This document shows, in pieces, positions 18,551 to 27,146 of a stretch of 64,000 bases of DNA. A program made the position numbers and the translations under genes. This stretch comes from an uncultured Pelagibacteraceae bacterium (GTDB lineage: Bacteria > Pseudomonadota > Alphaproteobacteria > Pelagibacterales > Pelagibacteraceae): the NCBI GenBank assembly GCA_902622545.1, contig CACNQD010000004.1, forward strand, positions 52,465 through 116,464, in the 5' to 3' direction. The notes below the pieces were generated by a model that did no database searches, was not told the origin of the DNA, and was given only the letters and a program-made list of their open reading frames with translations. The stretch's first letter is position 1. The number at the start of each line of letters is the position of its first letter.

Positions 18551-18793
18551 ATGACAAAAAAAATATTAATTATACTAAGTATTTTAGCTCCTTTTATAAC
18601 TTTTTATTTGATTAAATTTGCTTTTAAATTATCAGAGAAAAAATTACCTTTTTTACCGCTTGCATTAATTAGTTTGGTACTTTTAATTTTAACTTTAGTT
18701 TACTTTAGGTTCGATAATAGTTTCCTTCCAGATACAAAATATTCACCTCCAAAGATGGAAAATGGAAAAGTTAAACCAGCTGAGAATAATTAG
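18551..18793 (+). CDS. DUF6111-like small membrane protein (80 aa)
   Basis: An 80-aa protein with two predicted membrane helices (about residues 5-25 and 37-53) and a polar C-terminal tail, YSPPKMENGKVKPAENN. The layout of two helices followed by a tyrosine-proline-proline motif and a short 'DG/NGK' tail resembles the alphaproteobacterial DUF6111 family. The function is not established. It is divergent from the 67-aa membrane protein and converges with the DUF4864-like gene with a 4-nt overlap. Confidence 0.72.
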   Translation: MTKKILIILSILAPFITFYLIKFAFKLSEKKLPFLPLALISLVLLILTLVYFRFDNSFLPDTKYSPPKMENGKVKPAENN

Positions 18794-19260
18794 ACGGAAG
18801 AACCTAACACTTCTGGCGCTAAAACAGCTGTTGTTAACCAGCAATTTTTAAGCGGTCCTTCTTTATTATATTTTTCTACCTGCCACTTAAATTTATAAAA
18901 TTTTTTATCCTTTCCTAAAATAACTACTTCATATGTAGCTACATTTTCATTTTTAAACATCTCTTTTACTTCATGTGACTTATGATTAATTAAAATTGAG
19001 TATGAATCTTTTTTAATCATATTTTTAAATTTATCATAAGGACCAGTAAAACTTTTATTTTTTGGATGAGCGAATTCCCAAGTTTGTAAAATTCCTGAGT
19101 CGATGTTAGGAGAATTGTTATTTTGTAAACTGCTTAATTGTATTTTAACAACTTCAGATGGCAAAATAGAAATATTGGGTTTTAAAATTTCTGCATAAGA
19201 AAAGTTTGTATTAAAAAAAATGATAATAAAAAAAAACGTTTTAAAATTATTAAATTTCAC
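18790..19260 (-). CDS. DUF4864-like exported protein
   Basis: A 156-aa protein with an N-terminal signal peptide (hydrophobic core TFFFIIIFFNTNF, predicted cleavage after SYA near residue 23). The body, LQTWEFAHPKNKSFTGPYDKF and a closing LTTAVLAPEVL block, matches the DUF4864 pattern of small periplasmic proteins with an NTF2-like fold. It starts at a GTG at 19260; no ATG would keep the signal peptide. The role is unknown. Confidence 0.7.
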   Translation of the reverse strand: MKFNNFKTFFFIIIFFNTNFSYAEILKPNISILPSEVVKIQLSSLQNNNSPNIDSGILQTWEFAHPKNKSFTGPYDKFKNMIKKDSYSILINHKSHEVKEMFKNENVATYEVVILGKDKKFYKFKWQVEKYNKEGPLKNCWLTTAVLAPEVLGSSV

Positions 19261-19300
19261 AAATTTATAATATAATATTTAAATATAAATTTAAGAAAAA

Positions 19301-19771
19301 ATGACTCTTTATTTAACATCAAAAAAAATAATTAAAGATTGGACTGATTATAATGGGCACATGAATGTCGCATACTATGTTTTGATATTTGACTTATTTG
19401 GTGCGGAAATATTAATGAATAAGTTCCTAATGGGAGAAGAGTCTGCAAAAACTACAAAAAAAAGTACGATGGTTGTTGAGTCTCATATTACTTATAATCA
19501 AGAAGTTAAAGAGGGAGAAGATGTAGATGTTAACTTAATTTTTTTTGATCATGATAAAAAAAGGCTTCAATACAAACTTGAAATGATACATAAAGAAAAA
19601 AAATATGTTGCATCAACAATAGAAGTTTTATCATTGTATGTTGATTTAAATCAGAGAAAAGTTGCAGAATTTGAAGATGAAAAAGTAAAAATTATGGATC
19701 AATATATTCAAGAAAATTCATCAAAATTTAATTCTGAGAATTTAAAATTTTCTAATAAGCTAAAAAAGTAA
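19301..19771 (+). CDS. Hotdog-fold acyl-CoA thioesterase
   Basis: A 156-aa thioesterase-like protein with the hotdog signature DWTDYNGHMNVAYYVLIFDL (about residues 14-33), as in 4-hydroxybenzoyl-CoA and betainyl-CoA thioesterases. These hydrolyse acyl-CoA to acid and CoA in the cytoplasm. Carnitine-catabolic thioesterases share the D-Y-N-G-H-M-N block, which would suit an osmolyte-using organism, but specificity cannot be read from the sequence. It is monocistronic and divergent from the DUF4864-like gene. Confidence 0.82.
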   Translation: MTLYLTSKKIIKDWTDYNGHMNVAYYVLIFDLFGAEILMNKFLMGEESAKTTKKSTMVVESHITYNQEVKEGEDVDVNLIFFDHDKKRLQYKLEMIHKEKKYVASTIEVLSLYVDLNQRKVAEFEDEKVKIMDQYIQENSSKFNSENLKFSNKLKK

Positions 19772-19772
19772 A

Positions 19773-20342
19773 TTATAAATTGGTAGCAGTATTTTCTACA
19801 TCTTTTAAATATTTTTTTCTTTTTTCATCTGATACGAAAGGAACCTCAAAATATCTTCTGTAAAGTACATCTTTAATGCCACAAATAAAAAAAACTCCTC
19901 TTTTTAATCGCCTTATAGGCATATTTAAAAAGAAAGTTGTGACTGCAAATCTTGGTGAACCATAAGTACAAAATATAATAACTTTTTTTCCTTTTAAATT
20001 TCCTTTTGGGTAACCGTAATTTCCAAATAACTTTTTAAAAGTAAATGCCCAAGGAGGTGAAAGAACTCTATCAATCCAGCCCTCTACAATTGCTGGCATT
20101 CGATAGTTCCAAATAGGTGCAACTAAAACTATTACATCTGATTTATCAATTCTTTTTTGATGATCTAAGACTACTTCGTCTGGTTTTTCACCTGCATAAA
20201 CTGGATTGAACTTTTCTTTATATAAATCTACACAATCAACAGTGTGTCCTTTTTTTTGAGCAGCTTCTGTAAATGTATTCTTTATAGCTGCGTTAAATGA
20301 ATTTTGATTGTAATGACCGTAGACAATAAAAATATTTTTCAT
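19773..20342 (-). CDS. NAD(P)H:quinone oxidoreductase-like flavodoxin-fold protein
   Basis: A 189-aa protein of the NQO1/modulator-of-drug-activity flavodoxin fold. The key blocks are FIVYGHYNQNSFNAA at the start, APIWNYRMPAIVEGWIDRVL near residues 75-94, and a GSPRFAVTT stretch near the FMN/NAD(P)H site. It would reduce quinones by two electrons, protecting against redox cycling. I chose the ATG at 20342, which forms an ATGA overlap with the msrA stop, rather than an ATG three codons upstream. Confidence 0.85.
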   Translation of the reverse strand: MKNIFIVYGHYNQNSFNAAIKNTFTEAAQKKGHTVDCVDLYKEKFNPVYAGEKPDEVVLDHQKRIDKSDVIVLVAPIWNYRMPAIVEGWIDRVLSPPWAFTFKKLFGNYGYPKGNLKGKKVIIFCTYGSPRFAVTTFFLNMPIRRLKRGVFFICGIKDVLYRRYFEVPFVSDEKRKKYLKDVENTATNL

Positions 20343-20911
20343 TTTTTCCAAATTTGATCTAGCCTATTCTCTCTACCACAACCCTTTTTATAAAGTAAGT
20401 AGTTAATAAAATTTGTTTGATAATAATTTTGGTGATAATCTTCAGCTTTATAGAACTTATCAAAATCTCTTACATAAGTTACTACACTTTTATTATACTG
20501 AAGCTCAATTTCTTTGATTCTTTTTTCAATTAATTTTTTTTGTTCTTGGTTTTGGTAAAAAGCAACTGATCTGTAGCTATATCCTTTGTCACAAAATTGA
20601 CCAGCCTTATCGAAAGGATCAATATTTTTCCAAAATATATTTAATAAGTTTTCAAAGTTCGTAATTTTACTATCGTAAACAATTTCAACAACTTCAAAGT
20701 GTCCAGTATTTCCGTAAGTTACCTCTTTATATGTTGGATTTTTTGTTGTACCTCCAGAATATCCAGATATTACATCTTTTACACCCTCGGCTTTATCAAA
20801 AGATTCCTCCATACACCAAAAACAACCTCCACCAAAATAAACTTTTTTTAAATCTTCGGCAAAAGTGTTGGTATTAAATAACAAAAATGAAATTAAAAAT
20901 ATTCTCAGCAT
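20339..20911 (-). CDS. msrA: Peptide-methionine (S)-S-oxide reductase, exported form
   Basis: A 190-aa MsrA with catalytic motif GGGCFWCMEESF (about residues 27-38), including the reactive Cys. A hydrophobic N-terminus, MLRIFLISFLLFNTNTFA, looks like a signal peptide, so the enzyme would repair oxidised methionines in periplasmic proteins. YSGGTTKNPTYKEV and DYHQNYYQ complete the family pattern. It is followed, with a 4-nt overlap, by the flavodoxin-like quinone reductase. Confidence 0.94.
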   Translation of the reverse strand: MLRIFLISFLLFNTNTFAEDLKKVYFGGGCFWCMEESFDKAEGVKDVISGYSGGTTKNPTYKEVTYGNTGHFEVVEIVYDSKITNFENLLNIFWKNIDPFDKAGQFCDKGYSYRSVAFYQNQEQKKLIEKRIKEIELQYNKSVVTYVRDFDKFYKAEDYHQNYYQTNFINYLLYKKGCGRENRLDQIWKK

Positions 20912-20923
20912 TTTATGGTTTGT

Positions 20924-21385
20924 TTAATTTTTTAATGCTGGAAAAACTGGATTAACTTTTTGAAAAATATTTTGATAATCCTGTTTAATACAGCGATTAG
21001 AAATATACTTGATTTTTGCATCATTCGCTATTTTCTCTGCTGCGTCATTTTTAATTCCATACTGTAACCATAAAACTTTAGCGTTAATTTTTACTGTATC
21101 CTCTGCTATTGCAGGAGTTTCTTTAGATGGTCTAAATACATTAACTATATCTATTTTTTCATTTATATCGCCAAGTTTAGCAACAACCTTCTCGCCATGG
21201 ATTATTTCTCCTGCTGCAAATGGATTAACCGGTATAACTTTATAACCAAATTCTTGCATATATTTCATAACAATTGTTGAGGGTTTTCTTTTTAAATTTG
21301 TTCTATCCTCTTTTTCTTTTAAAGAACTAACTCCAATCATTGCAATTGTTTTTGAATTTTTTAAAATACTTTCTATCTCCTTCAT
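20924..21385 (-). CDS. CoA-binding domain protein (YccU-like)
   Basis: A 153-aa single-domain Rossmann protein of the CoA-binding family, with IAMIGVSSLKEKEDR at the start, an IPVNPFAAGEIIHGEKV block and a C-terminal ISNRCIKQDY segment whose Cys is conserved in YccU-like proteins. The biochemical role of the family is not known. It starts in a TAATG overlap with the enoyl-CoA hydratase-like gene, which suggests a joint role in acyl-CoA metabolism. Confidence 0.83.
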   Translation of the reverse strand: MKEIESILKNSKTIAMIGVSSLKEKEDRTNLKRKPSTIVMKYMQEFGYKVIPVNPFAAGEIIHGEKVVAKLGDINEKIDIVNVFRPSKETPAIAEDTVKINAKVLWLQYGIKNDAAEKIANDAKIKYISNRCIKQDYQNIFQKVNPVFPALKN

Positions 21386-22158
21386 TATTTATTTTTCCAT
21401 TTTGGTGATCTTTTACCTAAAAAAGCAGATATGCCCTCTTTGGCATCTTGTTTCATCATATTTAAAGTCATCATTTTGCTGGTATATGTGTAAGCTTGTT
21501 TTAACGGCATCTCTAATTGTTTATAAAAAGCTTTTTTTCCAATTCTAATTGAAGCATTAGATTTAGATGAAATAACTTTTGCAACTTCTAAAACCTTTTT
21601 ATTTAGTTTCGATTTTGGATAGTAATCATTTATTAAACCAATTTCTTTTGCATATTTTGCATTAATAGGCTCACCTGTTAAAAGCATTTTCATCATTCTT
21701 TTTCTATTAATTTTTCTACTGACAGCAACCATGGGTGTGCTACAAAATAAACCTATATTTACTCCTGGTGTTGCAAATTTTGCATCTGATGATGAGTAAG
21801 TTAGATCACAACTGGCAGCTAACTGACATCCTGCTGCATAAGCAGATCCGTGAACTTTTGCAATAACTGGTTTTCTACATTCAACTATATCAATCATTAA
21901 TTTAGAACATAAATTGAATAGTTTTAAATATTTGGATCTTGCTTTTAAACCTTTAACTTCTTTTAAATTGTGACCAGCACTAAATCCTTTTCCATTTCCG
22001 CTTATTACAATGACATGAGTTTTGTTATCGTTATTTAATTTTTTAAATATTTTTATTAAAGATCCTAATGTTTTAAAAGAAAGTGAATTGTAAGTTTTAG
22101 GATCATCTATAATTATACTTTTAATACCACTACCCAAATCTTTTAAAAAAACTGACAT
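21385..22158 (-). CDS. Enoyl-CoA hydratase/isomerase-family protein, ECHDC3-like
   Basis: A 257-aa crotonase-fold protein (ATG at 22158, one base after the preceding stop). Oxyanion-hole segments are SGNGKGFSAGHNL (53-65) and HGSAYAAGCQLAASCD (103-118). The two glutamates that catalyse hydration in enoyl-CoA hydratase are replaced: Gln112 stands where the first Glu is expected (CQL instead of CEL), and Gly132 follows Pro instead of Glu (PGVNIGLF). This is the ECHDC3 pattern, so simple hydratase activity is doubtful. Substrate and reaction are unknown. Confidence 0.87.
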   Translation of the reverse strand: MSVFLKDLGSGIKSIIIDDPKTYNSLSFKTLGSLIKIFKKLNNDNKTHVIVISGNGKGFSAGHNLKEVKGLKARSKYLKLFNLCSKLMIDIVECRKPVIAKVHGSAYAAGCQLAASCDLTYSSSDAKFATPGVNIGLFCSTPMVAVSRKINRKRMMKMLLTGEPINAKYAKEIGLINDYYPKSKLNKKVLEVAKVISSKSNASIRIGKKAFYKQLEMPLKQAYTYTSKMMTLNMMKQDAKEGISAFLGKRSPKWKNK

Positions 22159-22159
22159 T

Positions 22160-22534
22160 TTACTCAAGTTCTCCCTCTTCACGCATTTTTTTTCTGATAT
22201 TTGTTGCTGATATTTTTTGAATGTCCTCTGGTAATACTATTTCCTCAATTTTATATCCAACCCCTCGTCCATAGCAAATATTTGTAATGTTTGGCACTAA
22301 CACTATTTTAAATCTTCCCTCAAACTTTGGATTTAATCTTTCTTCAATTTTTTTTTTTACTGTTTCAAAATCAAAAGGATTATCATCAACCCCTTGGACA
22401 TCTCTTATTTGAATACAAACTTGTCCTGTTTTCTTTATAATTTCTTCAAACAGAGCATAATGGCCGTCGTGAAATGGTTGCCAACGTCCAAGCATTTGTG
22501 CTGTTGGTTTTTTATTGTCCCATTGATAACTCAT
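22160..22534 (-). CDS. Cytidylyltransferase-like nucleotidyltransferase (NMNAT/PPAT fold)
   Basis: A 124-aa protein with the HxGH nucleotidyltransferase motif GRWQPFHDGH (16-25) and the C-terminal ISATNIRKKM (108-117) matching the ISSTxxR signature. These two motifs place it in the cytidylyl/adenylyltransferase superfamily, which transfers NMP to a phosphorylated acceptor. It is shorter than NadD or CoaD. It lies one base before the ECHDC3-like gene and directly downstream of three surface-protein genes. The acceptor is unknown. Confidence 0.82.
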   Translation of the reverse strand: MSYQWDNKKPTAQMLGRWQPFHDGHYALFEEIIKKTGQVCIQIRDVQGVDDNPFDFETVKKKIEERLNPKFEGRFKIVLVPNITNICYGRGVGYKIEEIVLPEDIQKISATNIRKKMREEGELE

Positions 22535-22574
22535 ATATACCTCTTTTTTTTGAGTTTAATCTTATTGAAATAAA

Positions 22575-24746
22575 TTAAAAGACTTTATTTAATACAATAT
22601 TAGCTTCTCTGTTTTCACCTAAATTTGTTAAATCATCATTAACATTAAAGCTTAAATTCAAACCATTTACATTTTTTTTAAATTCTAACTTCGATAATAA
22701 ATTTTCTGAACCATTGATTGTAAATGCATATTCGGCACCTTCATAAGGTAAATATCCTATTGCAATATACAAATTATCATTGTGACCAGAATTTATAGCT
22801 TGATTTCTCTCATAAATTAAAAATATACTATATCTATCAGGGAAAATTAAATCTAAACCAATTTCAGCGTTAATATTATGAACTGAACCTGTATCTAGTT
22901 TATCCTTATAAGAGTTTGATGGATCATTAGCATAACTATACTTAATCTCGGAAGACCGATCAATATCAGCCAAGTATTCTAGTTTACCATGCCTTTTGAA
23001 TTCATATTTTTCATTTGATAAATCTTCAACTACAGCAATTGATTTTCTTAAATTTAATGTTCCAACATGTTGGTCCTTAACACTTATGACTGCTTCTGCT
23101 TTTCCAGATTCTTTATATCTCTTTAAAAGAGTATGCCCTAAATCTAATTGTTCGGAGGATATAAAAGTTAATTTACCTTTTATAAATTCATCTTTAAGCC
23201 TATAAGTTCCATAAAGTTGATATCCTTTTCTTCCAGCTGTTAATTTATTTCCATTAACAACAGTGATAATATCAGAGCTCAATTTTCCTATCCCAAAAAT
23301 TTTATCTACAAATTTTGTATCATTTTCTACGGGTGATGTATTGTAATAGGTTACATTAAATGTATTAGAATCTAAATGACTTCCGGAATTACCAACATCA
23401 ACATCATCCCTTCCAAATCTGAAAGCTAATCCATCAATACCATAATCATTAGTGAATTTGTCAAGACCAAAAGTTAAAGAATTTGTACTAATTTCCTTTG
23501 TAGATGCAATGTTAGTATCTCCAACTCTTCCTAGTGTAATGTTGCCTTCGCTCCAGTAAAAATATTTTTTATTAGACTCAGTATTTTTTTTAGTCGTTGA
23601 TATTTTTTTAAAGGATGAAATAGGTAATTGGTTTAAAGATGAAAGCATGGAATTTGAAAAGTTTAATTTAATATTTTGATTAGATAAATTTTGTTTATCC
23701 TCGTTTCTTTTTATCCACTTCAATCTGTTTAAAACTGAATTTGTTGATATATTAATTGTTCTTTTTGCAAGTTCCAATTGAGCCTCTGCTATTCCAGCAC
23801 GGTCGCTATTTTGAGTAATCTTTTCACATTTTCCAGCAAAAAGATTGAACGGACAAGGAAGGTGATGCTCTTGCACGACTCTAAGTGTACTATCTAAAAT
23901 AAACATTCTTAATCCATCAGCACTAAAGTCTATACCTTTGGGATTGCTACCTCTTCTTGCGCCACCATCATAAGAAGCTGTTGAAATGTTAAAACCTTCA
24001 GATAGAGTATATTGATTAACGTCATTACCATTTGTTCCTACCAAAAACATTCTTGTACCATTCTTATTAAAAGCTATACCACCTGGTTCAATTTCATTAG
24101 GTGTTAGAGTTTCTATATCAACTGTTGTTTTAGCAGATCTGATAAGATTGGCTCCACCAGATAAATCAAAACTTTTATTCAATGAATATTGATACACACT
24201 ACGGGTTGAATCGCTTCCCTGAGCATCGGTAACATACATCATGGTTCCATCATGACTAAAAGCTAGACCAAGAAATACACTTTTAACTTGCGATGAAACA
24301 TCAAAAGAATTTCCAGTATAGTTTGCTTCTGATACATCGAAATTTACCGAAAGCGAATATTCAAATACTTTTCTTTCTTGTCTTCCAGCAATAAACATTT
24401 TTGATCCATCATTGTTAAACCTAACTCCCGTTGGTCTAGCATCTTCACTGCTGACTGAAAAACTATCGACATAAACCGCTGTAGATACGTTATATGCTAT
24501 TGATAGAGTATATTCATCTACTTCATCACCAGTGTCTCCAGTAACAAACATTTTTTTTCCATCATTACTAAATGTAGCATCTCTGGGCGAAGTTTCTTGA
24601 GCTGAAACAGCAACTGTACGTACTTCATAATTGGAAGTAGAAAGTGTGTCGTCATTTTCTAAATAAGCATAAGCGTTTTGAACAAAAATATTAGATATGC
24701 AAAAATAAAAAAATAGAAATAGAAGTGTTTTTTTAAGCGTGCTCAT
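22575..24746 (-). CDS. Putative surface beta-propeller autotransporter, paralogue 1
   Basis: A 723-aa exported protein. A signal peptide (core TLLFLFFYFCISNIF, about residues 7-21) precedes five or so repeats of the form F-DGxxMFVxG, then YxLSxxFDVS, at about residues 55-310. These are consistent with beta-propeller blades. A central segment with CPFNLFAGKCEK and LNRLKWIKRNEDKQNLS joins it to a C-terminal domain ending in LNKVF with alternating hydrophobic residues, as in autotransporter barrels. It is a tandem paralogue of the next gene. I infer secretion of the propeller to the surface; the ligand is unknown. Confidence 0.75.
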   Translation of the reverse strand: MSTLKKTLLFLFFYFCISNIFVQNAYAYLENDDTLSTSNYEVRTVAVSAQETSPRDATFSNDGKKMFVTGDTGDEVDEYTLSIAYNVSTAVYVDSFSVSSEDARPTGVRFNNDGSKMFIAGRQERKVFEYSLSVNFDVSEANYTGNSFDVSSQVKSVFLGLAFSHDGTMMYVTDAQGSDSTRSVYQYSLNKSFDLSGGANLIRSAKTTVDIETLTPNEIEPGGIAFNKNGTRMFLVGTNGNDVNQYTLSEGFNISTASYDGGARRGSNPKGIDFSADGLRMFILDSTLRVVQEHHLPCPFNLFAGKCEKITQNSDRAGIAEAQLELAKRTINISTNSVLNRLKWIKRNEDKQNLSNQNIKLNFSNSMLSSLNQLPISSFKKISTTKKNTESNKKYFYWSEGNITLGRVGDTNIASTKEISTNSLTFGLDKFTNDYGIDGLAFRFGRDDVDVGNSGSHLDSNTFNVTYYNTSPVENDTKFVDKIFGIGKLSSDIITVVNGNKLTAGRKGYQLYGTYRLKDEFIKGKLTFISSEQLDLGHTLLKRYKESGKAEAVISVKDQHVGTLNLRKSIAVVEDLSNEKYEFKRHGKLEYLADIDRSSEIKYSYANDPSNSYKDKLDTGSVHNINAEIGLDLIFPDRYSIFLIYERNQAINSGHNDNLYIAIGYLPYEGAEYAFTINGSENLLSKLEFKKNVNGLNLSFNVNDDLTNLGENREANIVLNKVF

Positions 24747-24786
24747 CTAAATTTTAAAGAAATTAACTTAAACCTTAAAATTTAAA

Positions 24787-27114
24787 TTAAAAGACTTTAT
24801 TTAACGTGAAATTAGCCTCTTTATAATCACCCGAATTTACTAAATCGTCTTTTATGTTAAAACCTAAATTAAAACCATTAATATTTTTTTTAAGTTCTAA
24901 TTTTGATAAAAGATTTTCTGAACCCTCAATTGTAAAAGCATAATTAGTATCTTTATTTGGCAAGTATCCTATAGCAATATGTACTTTATCAGTGTGCCCC
25001 GTGTCGATTGCTTGATTACGCTCATATATTAAAAATATACTAAAACTATCGGGCAAAACTACATCAATACCAATTTCACCATTGATGTTGTGAAAAGCTT
25101 CTAAGTGTAAAGTATCATTGAAATCTACACTTCCATCATCTACATAAGTATATTTAAAGTTTGAAGAACGATCGATATCAGCAAAGTATTCGATTTTACC
25201 ATGTCTCTTTATATTATACCTATCGTTAGATATGTCTTCTACAGCCGCAAGACCAGCTCGAATTTTTTTTGATCTTATATGTTGTTTTTGAACTTCAATT
25301 GCCCCGGCACCAGACTCTTTATAAGATCCTAAAATAGTATGACCAACATCAATTCTTTGGTAAGGAATTAAAATGAGATTATCTTTTTTTATTTCATCTT
25401 TAATTCTAAATGTTCCATACATTTGAAGACCGTCTCTCTCTGCTGTTAAATTCTTACCATCAAGAACAGTTAATAAATCGGAACTTAATTTACCAATCCC
25501 AAAAATTTTATCTAAAAATTTTGTATCGTCTTTTATAGCTGTGGTATCGTAATAGGTAATATTATAAGTATCTGTATCTAAATTGCTTCCAGCATTTCCT
25601 ACATCCACATCGTTTTTGCCAAATCTAAATGCCAGACCTCTTATTCCATTATTTTTAGTAAATCTATCGGATCCAAATGTGATAGCATTAGTATCAATTT
25701 TTCTTGTGGAAGAAATGCTTGTATCTCCAATTTTACCTAAGGAAATACTTCCCTCACTCCAATAAAATACATTCTGGTCCTTATCATTATTTGTTTTCTT
25801 TTTATTTGCAGTTTTTTTAACAAGCTCTGTCAAGGAAGCCAATCTTTGATTGGTAAAATTAAAATCAATATTTAGGTTTGATAAATTTTGTTTGTCTTTA
25901 TTTCTTCTTATCCACTTTAATCGGTTTAATGCAGTATCAACTGAGTGATCAATAGTTCTTTTTGCAATATCTATTTGTGCTAAGGCCAAACCATGTCGAT
26001 CATTATTTTCAGTAATTGAAGGACATTTACCAGCTATAATATTAAAAGGACAAACTAAATCATATTCAATAACTTGATCAAGACCAGCATCAGGATTTGT
26101 GCTTCTATCCTTAGTTACATACATTTTTAATCCATTTGAGCTAAATGCAATCCCTCTTGGTTGTGAGTTTCCATAGGCTGATAAATTATCAATATCGAAA
26201 CTACCATCTATTACAAATAATGATGTATCAAAAGCATTTGTTAAGGAAATTTGGAGTATTCTTGAAGTTCCACCATGAGCATGATTTACAATAAATAATC
26301 TTTTTCCATCAGGTCTAAATCTTAAAGAGGCTGGTCCATGAGCACCAGTTATGACATTTTCAGTTAATTTTATTCCTGCTGAAGTGACTAGAGATAAAGA
26401 CGACTCTGATAAATCATAAGGGGTAGAGAGATTATATTCTAATAATCTACCCCCAACACCATCAGATGAATTAGTATCTCTATACATTAAAAATAATTTA
26501 GTACCATCATTATTTATTTCGATACCTTCAAGCAAATTGTTTGATCTACCGTCGTTATTATCAGTTCTATCTCCAGCTAAACTACCATTTTGAAAATCAT
26601 TATGATCAAGATCGTTTGTTGCTGATGCTCGAGTACAAGAAGATATATCGTAGGGTGAAGTCAAATTTAGCACATACGCTTTGTCGAAATCTCTATTTTG
26701 AACATTACGTCTTGAGGCTACTAAAATTTTCATTCCATCACTAGTTATTTCTAAGTCATATAATTGTTGGCCTTGATCTCCTGTATCTAAATTAAATACA
26801 CATCTTTCACTGTCACCTGCAAAAGTTTTTGTGGATATGTCGTATGGTGTAGAAAGATTAAATGTAACTATATGTCGTGGAACTGTTGCCATAGCATCTA
26901 CTTGAGCATAACTTACAAACATTTTTGTTCCATCCTTGTTAAACTCTATACCCGCCGCTAGTCCATAGTCATTATCATCTGAACCAGTTCCCGAACCACC
27001 GACACCTTTAGTGTTGACAGTTGTTCTTTGATTGAAGGTTACCATTGATGCAAAAGAACTAGAAATTGAGAATAAAAATATTAAAATTATTATAGCATTT
27101 CTCAAAAATTTCAT
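24787..27114 (-). CDS. Putative surface beta-propeller autotransporter, paralogue 2
   Basis: A 775-aa exported protein (ATG at 27114; two codons upstream is only a GTG). It has a signal peptide (FLRNAIIILIFLFSISSSFA) and N-terminal repeats such as EFNKDGTKMFVSY and ISSDGLKMYV. The linker with CPFNIIAGKCPS and LNRLKWIRRNKDKQNLS is nearly the same as in paralogue 1, and the barrel-like C-terminus ends in FTLNKVF. The shared C-terminal half and divergent repeat region suggest duplication followed by diversification of the exposed part. It starts 32 bp downstream of the third surface-protein gene. Confidence 0.75.
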   Translation of the reverse strand: MKFLRNAIIILIFLFSISSSFASMVTFNQRTTVNTKGVGGSGTGSDDNDYGLAAGIEFNKDGTKMFVSYAQVDAMATVPRHIVTFNLSTPYDISTKTFAGDSERCVFNLDTGDQGQQLYDLEITSDGMKILVASRRNVQNRDFDKAYVLNLTSPYDISSCTRASATNDLDHNDFQNGSLAGDRTDNNDGRSNNLLEGIEINNDGTKLFLMYRDTNSSDGVGGRLLEYNLSTPYDLSESSLSLVTSAGIKLTENVITGAHGPASLRFRPDGKRLFIVNHAHGGTSRILQISLTNAFDTSLFVIDGSFDIDNLSAYGNSQPRGIAFSSNGLKMYVTKDRSTNPDAGLDQVIEYDLVCPFNIIAGKCPSITENNDRHGLALAQIDIAKRTIDHSVDTALNRLKWIRRNKDKQNLSNLNIDFNFTNQRLASLTELVKKTANKKKTNNDKDQNVFYWSEGSISLGKIGDTSISSTRKIDTNAITFGSDRFTKNNGIRGLAFRFGKNDVDVGNAGSNLDTDTYNITYYDTTAIKDDTKFLDKIFGIGKLSSDLLTVLDGKNLTAERDGLQMYGTFRIKDEIKKDNLILIPYQRIDVGHTILGSYKESGAGAIEVQKQHIRSKKIRAGLAAVEDISNDRYNIKRHGKIEYFADIDRSSNFKYTYVDDGSVDFNDTLHLEAFHNINGEIGIDVVLPDSFSIFLIYERNQAIDTGHTDKVHIAIGYLPNKDTNYAFTIEGSENLLSKLELKKNINGFNLGFNIKDDLVNSGDYKEANFTLNKVF

Positions 27115-27146
27115 AAGCACCTTTTATATCCAAAATCTACAGCAAA

